Positions 20,498-29,177 of a stretch of 64,000 bases of DNA are shown here, in pieces. Source of the stretch: Pseudomonas bijieensis (lineage in GTDB: Bacteria; Pseudomonadota; Gammaproteobacteria; Pseudomonadales; Pseudomonadaceae); assembly GCF_013347965.1 (NCBI RefSeq), contig NZ_CP048810.1, positions 4,897,501-4,961,500 on the forward strand, given 5' to 3'. The number at the start of each line of letters is the position of its first letter. Positions within the stretch are counted from its first letter, which is position 1. A program made the position numbers and the translations under genes. The notes beneath the pieces were generated by a model. That model worked only from the letters and a program-made list of their open reading frames with translations, was not told where the DNA came from and searched no databases.

Positions 20498-20625
20498 GCG
20501 GCTGGCTCTTGGGGGGACGCTACCTGGCCATTCTTATCGTTATTGCTCAAATATGCCTAGTAAAAATCACCATGGCCCCAGGGCGCGTAAGCCCCGGGGG
20601 CTGTTTTGTCCCATGCCCACGCCTT

Positions 20626-21480
20626 TCAAGGACGATAATTGGCTGGCAACTCATGCCGCGTCGGCGTCTTCTCTTCGTGATAGTGCGGTTTGCCCTGGGG
20701 GGAGTTCATCAAGGTTGAATTGGCCAGGATCGTCTCCGTCAGCAAACAGTCCTCACCGTCCCCGAACCAGCAGGCCAATGCCGAGTTTCGATTGCCATGC
20801 ATGTCCACGACGGCCGGCCAGTTTTCGACGCCAAGGGCGTCACTGGGAGCAATGTCAGGGTAATGCTTGGGCGGCAGGACCAGCGCATCGCCGGGCTTGA
20901 CCCATAGGTCGGCCAAATGAATCTCCCTCGACGCGGGCCGCCAGCGGGCGACGCTGATCACCAGCGGCAAGCGCCCGTAGCGGGAAAAAAACGCGTGGGG
21001 AAAGTTGTGGTATTCAAGGTCGGTCGGGTTGTAGGTCAGCAGTTCGCGCTGGCGCGCCGGGCCCAGGTAGGGCGATTGGTGGCCGGCCCATTTGCCGTAG
21101 GTGTATTGGCCCAGGATCAGTTGGTCGTACTCGAAGTGCAGGCATTCGCCGTTGCCGAGCAGGGTCATGCCGAAGGCTTGCGCCGTTTCCCGGGTTGCCC
21201 AGATCGGTTCGTAGTGCACTTCGCTGGCGTGGAAATCGAACGTCTTGATCCAGTAGGAACCGGTGCTCGTGGGAACCTCACGGTCCCTCCAACTGATGCC
21301 GGAGTAGCGAGTGCCCAGGGACAGGGCCGGGTTCTCGGGGTTGAGCGGGATCAGGTTGCCACGCACCTGGGCACTCGGCTGTGCCAACCCATGATCGTTG
21401 AACAGATAGGGGAAGCGACGGGGATCGAGCGCTGTTTCCACGCCGTCGCCGATAAAGGGGACACAGTTGAAGACTTGCAT
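20626..21480 (-). CDS. Hypothetical protein downstream of the MACPF gene
   Basis: 284 residues from the ATG at 21480; a GTG at 21498 would add six residues and neither start has a good ribosome-binding site. I do not recognise the family. It has no signal peptide or membrane segment. It is rich in aromatic residues and histidine, with blocks such as YNPTDLEYHNFPHAFFSRYG and LPPKHYPDIAPSDAL, and looks globular. It is read in the same direction as the MACPF gene 187 bp upstream, with a REP doublet between them. It could be an accessory or immunity-type partner of the pore former, or unrelated. A weak GC-rich inverted repeat lies just past its stop, near 20571-20608. Confidence 0.6.
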   Translation of the reverse strand: MQVFNCVPFIGDGVETALDPRRFPYLFNDHGLAQPSAQVRGNLIPLNPENPALSLGTRYSGISWRDREVPTSTGSYWIKTFDFHASEVHYEPIWATRETAQAFGMTLLGNGECLHFEYDQLILGQYTYGKWAGHQSPYLGPARQRELLTYNPTDLEYHNFPHAFFSRYGRLPLVISVARWRPASREIHLADLWVKPGDALVLPPKHYPDIAPSDALGVENWPAVVDMHGNRNSALACWFGDGEDCLLTETILANSTLMNSPQGKPHYHEEKTPTRHELPANYRP

Positions 21481-21558
21481 CGGATAGGGACCACGCACGC
21501 AAGAGGGCTAGAGGAAGGGCGTTCTGTCGCCCAATACCAGTCAATCAAATCATGAATC

Positions 21559-21650
21559 TGTGGGAGCGAGCTTGCTCGCGATGGCGGCGGCACATTCAAC
21601 ATTGAAGCACGCTGAACCACCGCTATCGCGAGCAAGCTCGCTCCTACAGG
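21559..21650. repeat. REP doublet (GAGCGAGC-type) between the 284-aa gene and the MACPF gene
   Basis: Two inverted arms, TGTGGGAGCGAGCTTGCTCG at 21559 and its near-complement ending at 21650, about 40 bp apart. Each arm is itself a hairpin. Typical Pseudomonas REPIN geometry; the variant has TT where the other class-one copies in this window have CCTG. Confidence 0.85.
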
Positions 21651-21666
21651 GGGTAACTATCGGCTA

Positions 21667-23592
21667 TCAACTATACGGACGATGCGGCTCGCGTAACCAA
21701 TCCATGCCGTGAGGCTGGCGCCAAGGCCGGACGGCGGCGCGCTTTTCAACCTGGGTCAGGCACAAAGCGTCCATCCAGTAGTAGACCATCAACAGGTGAA
21801 ACACCTCATCGCCGCGCCGGTCCCAAATGACATCGTCCTGTTGGCGACCCGGCTCGATGGGCTTGAGCCGGCAGTCGCCCTGGTCGTGCATGCCCTGCAA
21901 ACAGGCCCCCGTCTCGTAATTGATCAACAGGACCGGGTGGTTGATTTCCGGATAAGGTTTTTCCAGCTCGGGCATGTACCAGAATTGCCCGGGGTTGTGC
22001 CTGTCGGGCGTTTGCATGGCAATACGGGTTTTGTTTTGCGAATCGACCGCCAGTGCCGGTTTGTCGCCGGTATTGTTACGCACGATGTACAAGGCGGTGC
22101 GAGGGTCTTCCTCGGTCTTATCCATTTTGACCAGCTTGACCTTGCCGAACGAGTCGTGGGCAAGACGCGCCTTGATCTTCACCGTCGGGTTGAGATCCTT
22201 GCCCGCCTGGCCAAAACCGGCAATGAGTCCATCGACACCGGGCGCCTCGACGTCATTGCCCGCCAGTACATAGGTCAGGCCGGACAACGGGTTGGGTTGC
22301 ATGTGCTTGGTCAGCGTTTCCCAGCGCTTGAGTGAAACCTCACTGGCGCCATTGGACAGCAGGGCTTCACGCATGGCGTACCCCGGGTAGTAGCGTGAGT
22401 CGCGCGGCCAGCGCTCGGTGGCCAGGAGCAATTTATGCCCGCTTTTTTGTCTCAGCAGCAGGGCCAGTGCATCCCAGAACTGGTCAAACTCCGTGGCAGA
22501 CGCAGTCGCTGCAGGTGGGTAGTGAAAGCTATCGCTGGTTTCCTTGCTTTTGTTGTCGACGAACACCATTCGCAATGCCGGGCCGGTTGCCGTGCCCTTG
22601 GGGGTGGTTTGCCGTCCGGAGCGGCCGAGGACAACCACCGACTCTTGCCAAGTCCCTTCAATTTCCGCTTTGTAGCTGGTGTACCACTGGTAGGCTTGCT
22701 CCAGGGCTGAACGGGTCTCGCCTTCCTTGACGAAGCGATAGACCGGCGCGATTTTCAACTCCACCACCGTCGGATCGTCGGGCAGCGATTCACGCCATTT
22801 GCCGAACTCCGCGTTGCAATTGCTGGGGTCCACTGCGTTGAAAGCGATAGCGTGCGTGCCTCCCTGGGTGGTCAGGTTGGCGTTGCGATGGGCGATGTTT
22901 TTCTTGACCGTTTCCGAGATCGACGTCGTCGCGCTACCACTGACGAATGCGCCGTATTCGGCCTTGACCATCGCATCGAGGGTGTTGGCCTGGCTGAGGA
23001 AGTGCTTGAGGGCAGTCATCGCATAGTTCAGCGAGCCGCCGACGGTCACTTCGCTGATGATATCGACGCCAAAATCGACGAGAAAATTGAAGAACGGCGT
23101 CGGGTTGCCTGGATCGAAGGTCTTGGGCAGGTCATCGACACGCTTCTTGAACGCTTCAGTGGCATTGGCGGGGTTGACTTCGAAGGTCAGTTTCCATAAC
23201 CGCACCGTGTGGCTGTAGAGCGCGGCTTCGCGTTCTTCGAGCGTCTTGATGTCGCTGCCGAAGGTGGCTTTGAAGCCGGCGGAAAAGGCGCCATATTTGC
23301 CGGAGGCCTCGACACTGGTCCGGGTATGCTTTTCGTATTCGTCGCGGGAGGAAAACGTCTCGGTCGAGAAATTGTCGTTGGCCACGACCGTGGACATGGT
23401 GACGTTTTTCCCCACGTTGTAGGCCGTTTTCCGGTACGGCACGGCGCGTTTGCCTGACTCGGTATCACCAACCTTCTGGCACTCCTTGCTGTCGTCGGCC
23501 CAGTCGAGCCGGTTCAGTCCACGCCCCAGCAGTTGCGAACCGCCGATATCCCGCAATTCGTCGCCTGCGTTGCCCTTCAGTCCATCGTTCAT
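21667..23592 (-). CDS. MACPF (perforin-like) domain protein with lectin-like C-terminus
   Basis: 641 residues, no signal peptide. A MACPF domain spans about residues 20-292: the opening LLGRGLNRL; the signature FGVDIISEVTVGG (174-186), matching the family pattern aromatic-G-x-x-hydrophobic-I-x5-GG; amphipathic Ala/Gly/Ser segments at 98-115 and 212-227 where the two membrane-inserting hairpins are expected; and a closing FGKWRESLPDDPTVVELKIAP (263-283). The C-terminal part (about 495-600) has QFW and VIW motifs like a ricin-type beta-trefoil. MACPF proteins form ring-shaped membrane pores; Gram-negative examples include the Photorhabdus protein and insecticidal GNIP1Aa of Chromobacterium. Toxicity here is inference. 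It is divergent from a large regulator with tandem repeats between them. Confidence 0.85.
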   Translation of the reverse strand: MNDGLKGNAGDELRDIGGSQLLGRGLNRLDWADDSKECQKVGDTESGKRAVPYRKTAYNVGKNVTMSTVVANDNFSTETFSSRDEYEKHTRTSVEASGKYGAFSAGFKATFGSDIKTLEEREAALYSHTVRLWKLTFEVNPANATEAFKKRVDDLPKTFDPGNPTPFFNFLVDFGVDIISEVTVGGSLNYAMTALKHFLSQANTLDAMVKAEYGAFVSGSATTSISETVKKNIAHRNANLTTQGGTHAIAFNAVDPSNCNAEFGKWRESLPDDPTVVELKIAPVYRFVKEGETRSALEQAYQWYTSYKAEIEGTWQESVVVLGRSGRQTTPKGTATGPALRMVFVDNKSKETSDSFHYPPAATASATEFDQFWDALALLLRQKSGHKLLLATERWPRDSRYYPGYAMREALLSNGASEVSLKRWETLTKHMQPNPLSGLTYVLAGNDVEAPGVDGLIAGFGQAGKDLNPTVKIKARLAHDSFGKVKLVKMDKTEEDPRTALYIVRNNTGDKPALAVDSQNKTRIAMQTPDRHNPGQFWYMPELEKPYPEINHPVLLINYETGACLQGMHDQGDCRLKPIEPGRQQDDVIWDRRGDEVFHLLMVYYWMDALCLTQVEKRAAVRPWRQPHGMDWLREPHRPYS

Positions 23593-23685
23593 CGCCTTTC
23601 TCTCATCGTTCAGGTTTGTGTCAACTGGGTGCCAATTGATGGGAGCGAGTATCTGGAGGCGCGGGATAACCGGACAGTCCAGAGC

Positions 23686-23718
23686 GGTGTCAGTCCGGTA
23701 TCAGTTTGGTATCAGGCC
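23686..23718. promoter_or_regulatory. Three tandem 11-bp repeats in the MACPF/regulator intergenic region
   Basis: Three back-to-back copies of an 11-bp unit, consensus GGTRTCAGNNN, begin at 23686, 23697 and 23708. The eight leading bases are identical in copies two and three and differ at one base in copy one. A period near one helical turn places each copy on the same DNA face. They lie 94-126 bp upstream of the MACPF start and 85-117 bp upstream of the regulator start, a good place for an operator. Confidence 0.6.
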
Positions 23719-23802
23719 AAATGCCATCTTTTCGTGAATCCGGAGGAGACGCTGGAGTACACTCGATCGGCTGCCGTTGTCCCAGGGTAGAGGGCTATCG
23801 AC

Positions 23803-26800
23803 ATGGACACCCGACACAACACCTTTGCTGCCCTGCCCAAGCGCGATGCCTCGATATCCGATGGTCGTGTCCTGCTGGACGGCGTGTCGTTGAAAGGCCT
23901 GCGCAAACAGCATGGCCTGAGCCAGGAAACCCTGGCCGAGGCGTGCCTGAACCGGCATTTGTGCGTCTCGATCGCTTCCATCAAACGCGCCGAAACCGGC
24001 AAGCCAGTGCTTTACCGCACCGCTCGGCACCTGGCGACGGCCTTCGGGGTCGATGTGAGCGCGCTGCTGGGCGATCCCGCCTCGGCGGCTTTGGCGCACA
24101 TCCAACAGACGATGAGCGAGTTGCACCAGGCCGCCTTTGCGCAACAGGCGCTGAAACAGGTCGATGACAGCGTTATCCGCTATGTGCTTGAACTGTCCTT
24201 TCGGATCGATGGGCTGCCCGCAGCGGCGTTGACGGAGGAAATCGAGCGTCTGGTGCGTCAGTTCGGAGGCGTTCCACTGGGGATTACGCAGGAGGTGATG
24301 ATCGCCCAGTTCGGCTCTCCACAAGCGTATCGCAGTGATAGCGAGCGGGGCCTGCTCTGCGCGTTGGCGCTGAGCCGGGAACACTTCGTCACGCCCGGTC
24401 ATGCCTTGTTGCTGCGGCTTGTGCGCCTGAGTGCCGAAACCACGGAGCCTGCGGCCGTGCCGGCCTTGCTCGCGCAAAAGCCGCTGCTGGATCGTCATGG
24501 GCACGCGCCGGTGTATGTTGCGCAGAACCTGCTGGAACAACTCGCAGCACGGTTTGAATTTTCGTCCAGTGACGATGAGTTTCGGGCCTATCGTAAATGC
24601 CTGCGCCCGCGCAGCCTCGACGAAAACGCGCCACGCCCCTTGGTGGGACGGGCCATCGAATTATTGCAGTTCAAGGCGGTGATCGAGGCCACCCAGGAAT
24701 GCCAGGATGGGCACATCGTCTATGTGCGCGGCATGGCGGGCATTGGCAAGACTCGCCTGGTCAGCGAGTTTTTCGAAATGGCCCGGCAGCGTGGTTTCGC
24801 CTGCCATCGCGGCGATGTGCTGGATTTCGGCATGGACAACAGCCTGTGGCCTTTGGGCCAACTGGTGGCCAGCCTGCTCAACCTGGGGAGCGCGCCGCCC
24901 ATCAGCGCGTCACTGTTGGACGCTGCCTTGTCGCGCCTGAAAGTGGCCGCCGAACATCGAATGTTCTTGCAAGTGCTGACGGGCGTGTCGTCTGTCGAGC
25001 CTCCGATCCTGTATGGCGCGATGAGCAACCAGGCCCGTACCCAGGGGCTGTTCCAGGCTTTGCTCGAAGTGTTGCTGCGCGTCGCGGTGCAACAGCCCTT
25101 GTTGATCTGCCTCGAAGACTTGCACTGGGGCGATACCGCGCTGTTTACGCTGTTGGGCAAGCTGCTCGATGCTACTGACGAAGCACCGGTCGTCTGGCTG
25201 CTGACGTCCCGCCCTGAAGGTGATCCGCTGGACGGTGAGATTCGTGCGCATTCCTCCAGCCCCATGAGCCTGCTCGACATCGCGCCGATCCGGGCGCGGG
25301 AGGCCACGCTCCTGGCGGAGCAATTTACCGAGGTCGAGCCGTGCTACCGGGCCGAATGTGTCGCCCGCGCCCAAGGCAATCCGCTGTACCTGACGCAACT
25401 GTTATCCAGCCAGCAAGGTGTTTTTCCCGACAGTCTGCGGCATCTCGTCCAGACCCGCTTTGACAAACTGGCCCCCGAGCAACGTCGCGCCCTGCATTAC
25501 GCCGCCGTGCTGGGCAATCGCTTCGAGCTGACGCTGTGGCGCGAAGCGCTGGGGCAGCCTGGTTATCTGCCAACGACGGACATGCGCCAGGGCTTGCTGC
25601 GGGAAGTCGAGCCAGGCAGCTATCTGTTCGTTCACGACCTGGTCATGCACTGTCTCTACGACGCGATGCCCACGCTGCTTCGCGAGCAATTGCACGGTGA
25701 GGTGGCGAGCCTCTACCGCGAGCGTGATCGGGTGCTTTATGCCCAGCATTTGCTGCGAGCCAACGATCCGGCGGCGTTCGACGCGCTGTTGCTCGCCATG
25801 GCCGAAAAGCGCTTGGCCTGCCAGTACGACAGCGTTCTTGCCCTGGCCCGGCAAGGCTCGGCGTATGCCGAGCGTGCCCAGGGCAATTTTTCCTTTGCGT
25901 TGTTATGCGGCCAGGCGTGCTCGGGCCTGGGCCAGACCGTGGAGGCACGGGCGCATTTGCAGCGGGCATTGGCATTGGCCGAGCAACCACAGGATCAGAT
26001 CGAGGCCGCGCTGGGGTTGGCAGCTGTCCTCAATACCCTCGATTGCCTGGACGAGGAGGAGCGCCTGATCGAGGCCATGCTGCCCATCGCCCAAGCCATG
26101 CAGGCCCATACAGCGCTGGCGCGGCTGAATCACTTGCGCGGGAACATCTATTTTCCACGGGGCGATTACGCCGAATGTCGCCGGCTCCATGAAGAGGCCT
26201 TGTCCTTTGCCCGCATCGGCCGGGACCTGCAAACCGAGGCCAAGGCCTTGAGTGGCATTGGCGACTCCTATTACGCACAAGGGCGCATGCAGACCGCCTA
26301 CGAGGTTTTCGATCAATGCGTACGCCTGTGCGAGCGCAATGGCTGGGCACACGTGGAGGCGGGCAATCGCAGCGCCCGTGGCTCGGCGCAGCTCTACCTG
26401 GGCCAGCCGGAGCAAGCCTTGCGCGATGCCATGGAGGCCATCGAATGCAGCACCCGCCTGGGCAATCATCGGGCACAGGTGTTCTCGCGACTCACTTCGG
26501 CCTGGGTGCTGGTGGCGGGCGGCCAGGATGCCTTGGCGGAACAAGAGCTGACCTGCGCTTTGGCGCTGGCGCGCAACCTTGGTGCCAGCCGTTTCGAAGC
26601 GATCCTGCTGGAAGGGTTGGCGCGGGTGGCGTTGCGCCAGGGCGAACGCGGGCTGGCGCAGACTTTGATCATGGAGGCGGCGAGCCTGGTGGAACGCTTC
26701 GAGCTGCAGCGTTACATCGGGCCCTGGGTCTACGGCAGCCTGGCGATGATCAGCGAGGATGTGCAGCTCAGCCAACAGGCCTTGGCGACGGGCGAAGCCC

Positions 26801-27102
26801 AACTCACCCTGGCCTGCCTGGCCCATAATGCCTTGCGCTTTCGGGTGGCCGCTGCTGAAACCTGCCTGTTGGCGGGCAATACCGAACAAGCGATCTGGCA
26901 TGGGCAACAGATGGCGGCGTTGCCCGAGTCGGCGTCGTGCGCCTGGATCAACCATCACGTGCGGTTGATCGATGTGGCGGGGCAGTGGCTGCGCAGCGCC
27001 GATCGAGCCAGCGGCGAGAAGTTGAAAGGGGTGGCGCGCGAAGCGCAGCAGATGGGATTCGTGGCGACGATGCCGAGGTTGTTGCAGGTACTGGATGTTT
27101 GA
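23803..27102 (+). CDS. Large HTH-ATPase-TPR (STAND-type) transcriptional regulator
   Basis: 1099 residues. Domains: Cro/C1-type helix-turn-helix at about 27-90 (LRKQHGLSQETLAEACLN...SIKRAETGK); a segment at about 122-250 that resembles a class III nucleotidyl-cyclase fold (FGGVPLGITQEVMIAQFGSP followed by ERGLLCALAL) but lacks the metal-binding Asp residues, so presumably non-catalytic; a P-loop ATPase beginning VGRAIELLQF with Walker A GMAGIGKT at 310-317 and Walker B LLICLEDLHW; and about 450 residues of TPR-like helical repeats (from about 640 to the end). ATP-dependent STAND regulators use such repeats as a ligand-sensing arm. Divergent to the MACPF gene, so it likely controls that gene and itself. 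Its ligand is unknown. Confidence 0.82.
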   Translation: MDTRHNTFAALPKRDASISDGRVLLDGVSLKGLRKQHGLSQETLAEACLNRHLCVSIASIKRAETGKPVLYRTARHLATAFGVDVSALLGDPASAALAHIQQTMSELHQAAFAQQALKQVDDSVIRYVLELSFRIDGLPAAALTEEIERLVRQFGGVPLGITQEVMIAQFGSPQAYRSDSERGLLCALALSREHFVTPGHALLLRLVRLSAETTEPAAVPALLAQKPLLDRHGHAPVYVAQNLLEQLAARFEFSSSDDEFRAYRKCLRPRSLDENAPRPLVGRAIELLQFKAVIEATQECQDGHIVYVRGMAGIGKTRLVSEFFEMARQRGFACHRGDVLDFGMDNSLWPLGQLVASLLNLGSAPPISASLLDAALSRLKVAAEHRMFLQVLTGVSSVEPPILYGAMSNQARTQGLFQALLEVLLRVAVQQPLLICLEDLHWGDTALFTLLGKLLDATDEAPVVWLLTSRPEGDPLDGEIRAHSSSPMSLLDIAPIRAREATLLAEQFTEVEPCYRAECVARAQGNPLYLTQLLSSQQGVFPDSLRHLVQTRFDKLAPEQRRALHYAAVLGNRFELTLWREALGQPGYLPTTDMRQGLLREVEPGSYLFVHDLVMHCLYDAMPTLLREQLHGEVASLYRERDRVLYAQHLLRANDPAAFDALLLAMAEKRLACQYDSVLALARQGSAYAERAQGNFSFALLCGQACSGLGQTVEARAHLQRALALAEQPQDQIEAALGLAAVLNTLDCLDEEERLIEAMLPIAQAMQAHTALARLNHLRGNIYFPRGDYAECRRLHEEALSFARIGRDLQTEAKALSGIGDSYYAQGRMQTAYEVFDQCVRLCERNGWAHVEAGNRSARGSAQLYLGQPEQALRDAMEAIECSTRLGNHRAQVFSRLTSAWVLVAGGQDALAEQELTCALALARNLGASRFEAILLEGLARVALRQGERGLAQTLIMEAASLVERFELQRYIGPWVYGSLAMISEDVQLSQQALATGEAQLTLACLAHNALRFRVAAAETCLLAGNTEQAIWHGQQMAALPESASCAWINHHVRLIDVAGQWLRSADRASGEKLKGVAREAQQMGFVATMPRLLQVLDV

Positions 27103-27134
27103 TCGTTTCCCTGCACACCGTAGAGACTCGAGAC

Positions 27135-27167
27135 AAAAACCGCACTTCGTCGAAGCGCGGTTTTTTT
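27135..27167. terminator. Terminator after the STAND regulator
   Basis: AAAAACCGC and GCGGTTTTT arms enclose an inner CTT/AAG stem with one A-C mismatch; a run of seven T follows. A- and T-runs on either side allow use by the convergent hydrolase gene as well. Confidence 0.88.
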
Positions 27168-27192
27168 GCGATTTCTTAGAGGGGCCGTGTGT

Positions 27193-27747
27193 TTAGCCAT
27201 TGGCCGCCAGGAATTGCTCGGTGCTCACCACACTCGCGTAGGCAAACCCCAGCGCGGCCATGAACGCCGCATGCACCTGGGCCGCAGGCACGACGACGCC
27301 GTTGAACTCCAGGTCGAGGGTGGCGCAGGCATCATGGATCACGGTGACGCCGTAGCCCAGGTCCGCCGCCGCCCGAACCACGCCATCGACGCACATGTGG
27401 CTCATGCTGCCGACCACCACCAGTTGCTCGATGCCCTGATGATCGAGGATGGCTTGCAGTTCGGTTTCGCGAAACGAATTGACGAAATGTTTGAGCACCA
27501 CCGGCTCGTCGGCGCGGTTGAGCACCTTGGGGTGCAACTGTGCACCTTCGGAGCCAGGGGTGAAGAATGGCGCGTCGTCGGAGGTGAATTCGTGGCGGAT
27601 GTGCACCACGCTGTCGCCGGTCTGGCGAAAGGCTTCAATCAGGCGGGCGGCGTTATCGGCGGCGGCTTGGGCACCGACCAACGGCCATTTGCCCTGGGGG
27701 AAGTAGTCGTTCTGGATATCGACTACGATGAGCGCTTGCTTGGACAT
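27193..27747 (-). CDS. Isochorismatase-family cysteine hydrolase
   Basis: 184 residues from the ATG at 27747 (MSKQALIVVDIQNDYFPQGK); a longer in-frame start at 27846 would run into the divergent gene and is rejected. The catalytic triad of the family is present: Asp10 (VVDIQNDY), Lys86 (VVLKHFVNSF) and Cys119 (SMSHMCVDGVVRAA). Such enzymes cleave amide or vinyl-ether bonds in nicotinamide, isochorismate and related small molecules; the substrate cannot be read from the sequence. It is divergent from a GlxA-type regulator 98 bp away, which probably controls it, a frequent arrangement. Confidence 0.88.
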   Translation of the reverse strand: MSKQALIVVDIQNDYFPQGKWPLVGAQAAADNAARLIEAFRQTGDSVVHIRHEFTSDDAPFFTPGSEGAQLHPKVLNRADEPVVLKHFVNSFRETELQAILDHQGIEQLVVVGSMSHMCVDGVVRAAADLGYGVTVIHDACATLDLEFNGVVVPAAQVHAAFMAALGFAYASVVSTEQFLAANG

Positions 27748-27845
27748 GGGGGCTTCCTCGATCAGATTGGGTGTGAAGCCAGTATTGGCTTTTGTCGCCG
27801 CTTCGAGGATTGGCCGCAACGACAATAAGCGAGGGAAAACTGACA

Positions 27846-28844
27846 ATGACGCAGCAAAGGGCAGTTGCCGAACTTGGGGTGCTCATCTACCCCGGCGCCC
27901 AACTGGCGGCGGTGCATGGCTTGACCGATCTGTTCGGTGTGGCCCAGCGGATCGCGGCCGAGCACGCCAGCGTGCAGTTGCCGCGGCTGCGGGTCAGTCA
28001 TTGGCAGGCCGGCAGCGACGAGGCGCCGCGGCGGGTCTTCGACAGCGAAACCGGCCCGGCGGGTCCGTTGGTGGCGTTGCTGATTCCGCCCTCCATCGCT
28101 GGTTTCGACGACGACCTGGCATCGCCAACGCTGATGGATTGGCTGCGGGCGCAGCATGCGGGCGGCACCGTGCTGGGCGGGGTGTGCGTCGGCTCGATCC
28201 TGCTGGCCGAAAGCGGCCTGCTCGATGGGCGCAGCGCCACCACCCATTGGACCTCGGCCAAGTCCTTCGCCGCCCGTTACCCGAAGATCAAGCTCAACGC
28301 CGACAAACCCATCGTCGACGACGGCGACCTGATCACCACCGCCGGGCTGATGGCCTGGTCGGAACTGGGGCTACGCCTGGTGGACCGCCTGCTCGGGCCC
28401 AGCATCGCCACGCGTACGGCGCAGTTCCTGGTGATCGAGCACAGCGACAGTGCGAGCCAGTGCGGCAGCAACTTTGCGCCTATCCTCGGCCATGGCGACG
28501 GGGCGATTCTCAAGGTCCAGCATTGGCTGCAAAGCAGCGGCGCGGTAGAGGTTTCCCTCGGGGCGATGGCCGAACGGGCCGGGCTGGAGGAACGTACCTT
28601 CCTGCGCAGGTTCCGCGCCGCCACCGGGCTCAAGCCCACCGAATACTGCCAGCACCTTCGAGTCGGCAAGGCCCGGGAAATGCTCGAGTTCACCAATGGC
28701 ACCATCGACCACATTGCCTGGACCGTCGGTTACCAGGACCCGAGTGCCTTTCGCACGACATTCAAGAAAATCACCGGGTTGGCGCCGAGTGATTATCGGG
28801 CGAGGTTTGGGGTGACCCCGCTGGGTTCTCCCAAACAGCAGTGA
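27846..28844 (+). CDS. GlxA-family AraC-type transcriptional regulator
   Basis: 332 residues from the ATG at 27846 (MTQQRAVAELGVLIYPGAQL). N-terminal DJ-1/PfpI (class I glutamine amidotransferase-like) domain, about 1-195, with the nucleophile-elbow cysteine in LGGVCVGSILLAESGLLDG. C-terminal double helix-turn-helix AraC domain, about 220-320 (VSLGAMAERAGLEERTFLRRFRAATGLKPTEY and IDHIAWTVGYQDPSAFRTTFKKITG). Members sense small amides or amines. It probably regulates the divergent cysteine hydrolase. A REP doublet begins 6 bp after its stop; no other terminator is seen. Confidence 0.9.
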   Translation: MTQQRAVAELGVLIYPGAQLAAVHGLTDLFGVAQRIAAEHASVQLPRLRVSHWQAGSDEAPRRVFDSETGPAGPLVALLIPPSIAGFDDDLASPTLMDWLRAQHAGGTVLGGVCVGSILLAESGLLDGRSATTHWTSAKSFAARYPKIKLNADKPIVDDGDLITTAGLMAWSELGLRLVDRLLGPSIATRTAQFLVIEHSDSASQCGSNFAPILGHGDGAILKVQHWLQSSGAVEVSLGAMAERAGLEERTFLRRFRAATGLKPTEYCQHLRVGKAREMLEFTNGTIDHIAWTVGYQDPSAFRTTFKKITGLAPSDYRARFGVTPLGSPKQQ

Positions 28845-28850
28845 CTCCTT

Positions 28851-28979
28851 TGTGGCGAGGGGATTTATCCCCGCTATGTGGGAGCAAGGCTTGCCCGCGA
28901 ACAGGCGCCTCAATTTCTGAAAGACCGCAGCGCCTGCATCGCGGGCAAGCCTTGCTCCCACATAAATTCCCTTGCCACA
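28851..28979. repeat. Composite REP locus (two REP classes nested)
   Basis: An outer GTGGCGAGGGGATTTATCCCC hairpin (28851-28874), whose partner on the right survives only as AATTCCCTTGCCACA, surrounds a complete doublet of the GTGGGAGCAAGGCTTGCCCG class (28878-28900 and its complement around 28939-28962). It looks like one REP doublet inserted into another. The remaining 28980-29177 holds no gene or clear motif; it is presumably the promoter region of the next gene. Confidence 0.8.
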
Positions 28980-29177
28980 GGGGGTGACGTCTGCTGCTGG
29001 GCATCGTGCAATTTGCGGGATGCCGACCGTATGTCGTGCAGAATGAAACGGGCCAGGTGCTATCAACTGCGCACGATACGCCCGCTTGGCTGACCCGCCG
29101 CTGTCCATGCCCCCGTTGGCCTGATCTCTGCACCCTCCCTTATCTACAGCCATCGAGCGCAGGAAAAAGGGCAACGC

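Noticed and set aside
20571..20608. GC-rich inverted repeat after the 284-aa gene as a terminator
   Set aside because: The stem has mismatches and no proper U-tract follows on the minus strand; too weak to call.
19871..27102. MACPF locus as a prophage or integrated island
   Set aside because: No integrase, tRNA, attachment-site repeats or phage structural genes flank it, and base composition is close to that of the neighbours by eye. Acquisition is possible but not visible.
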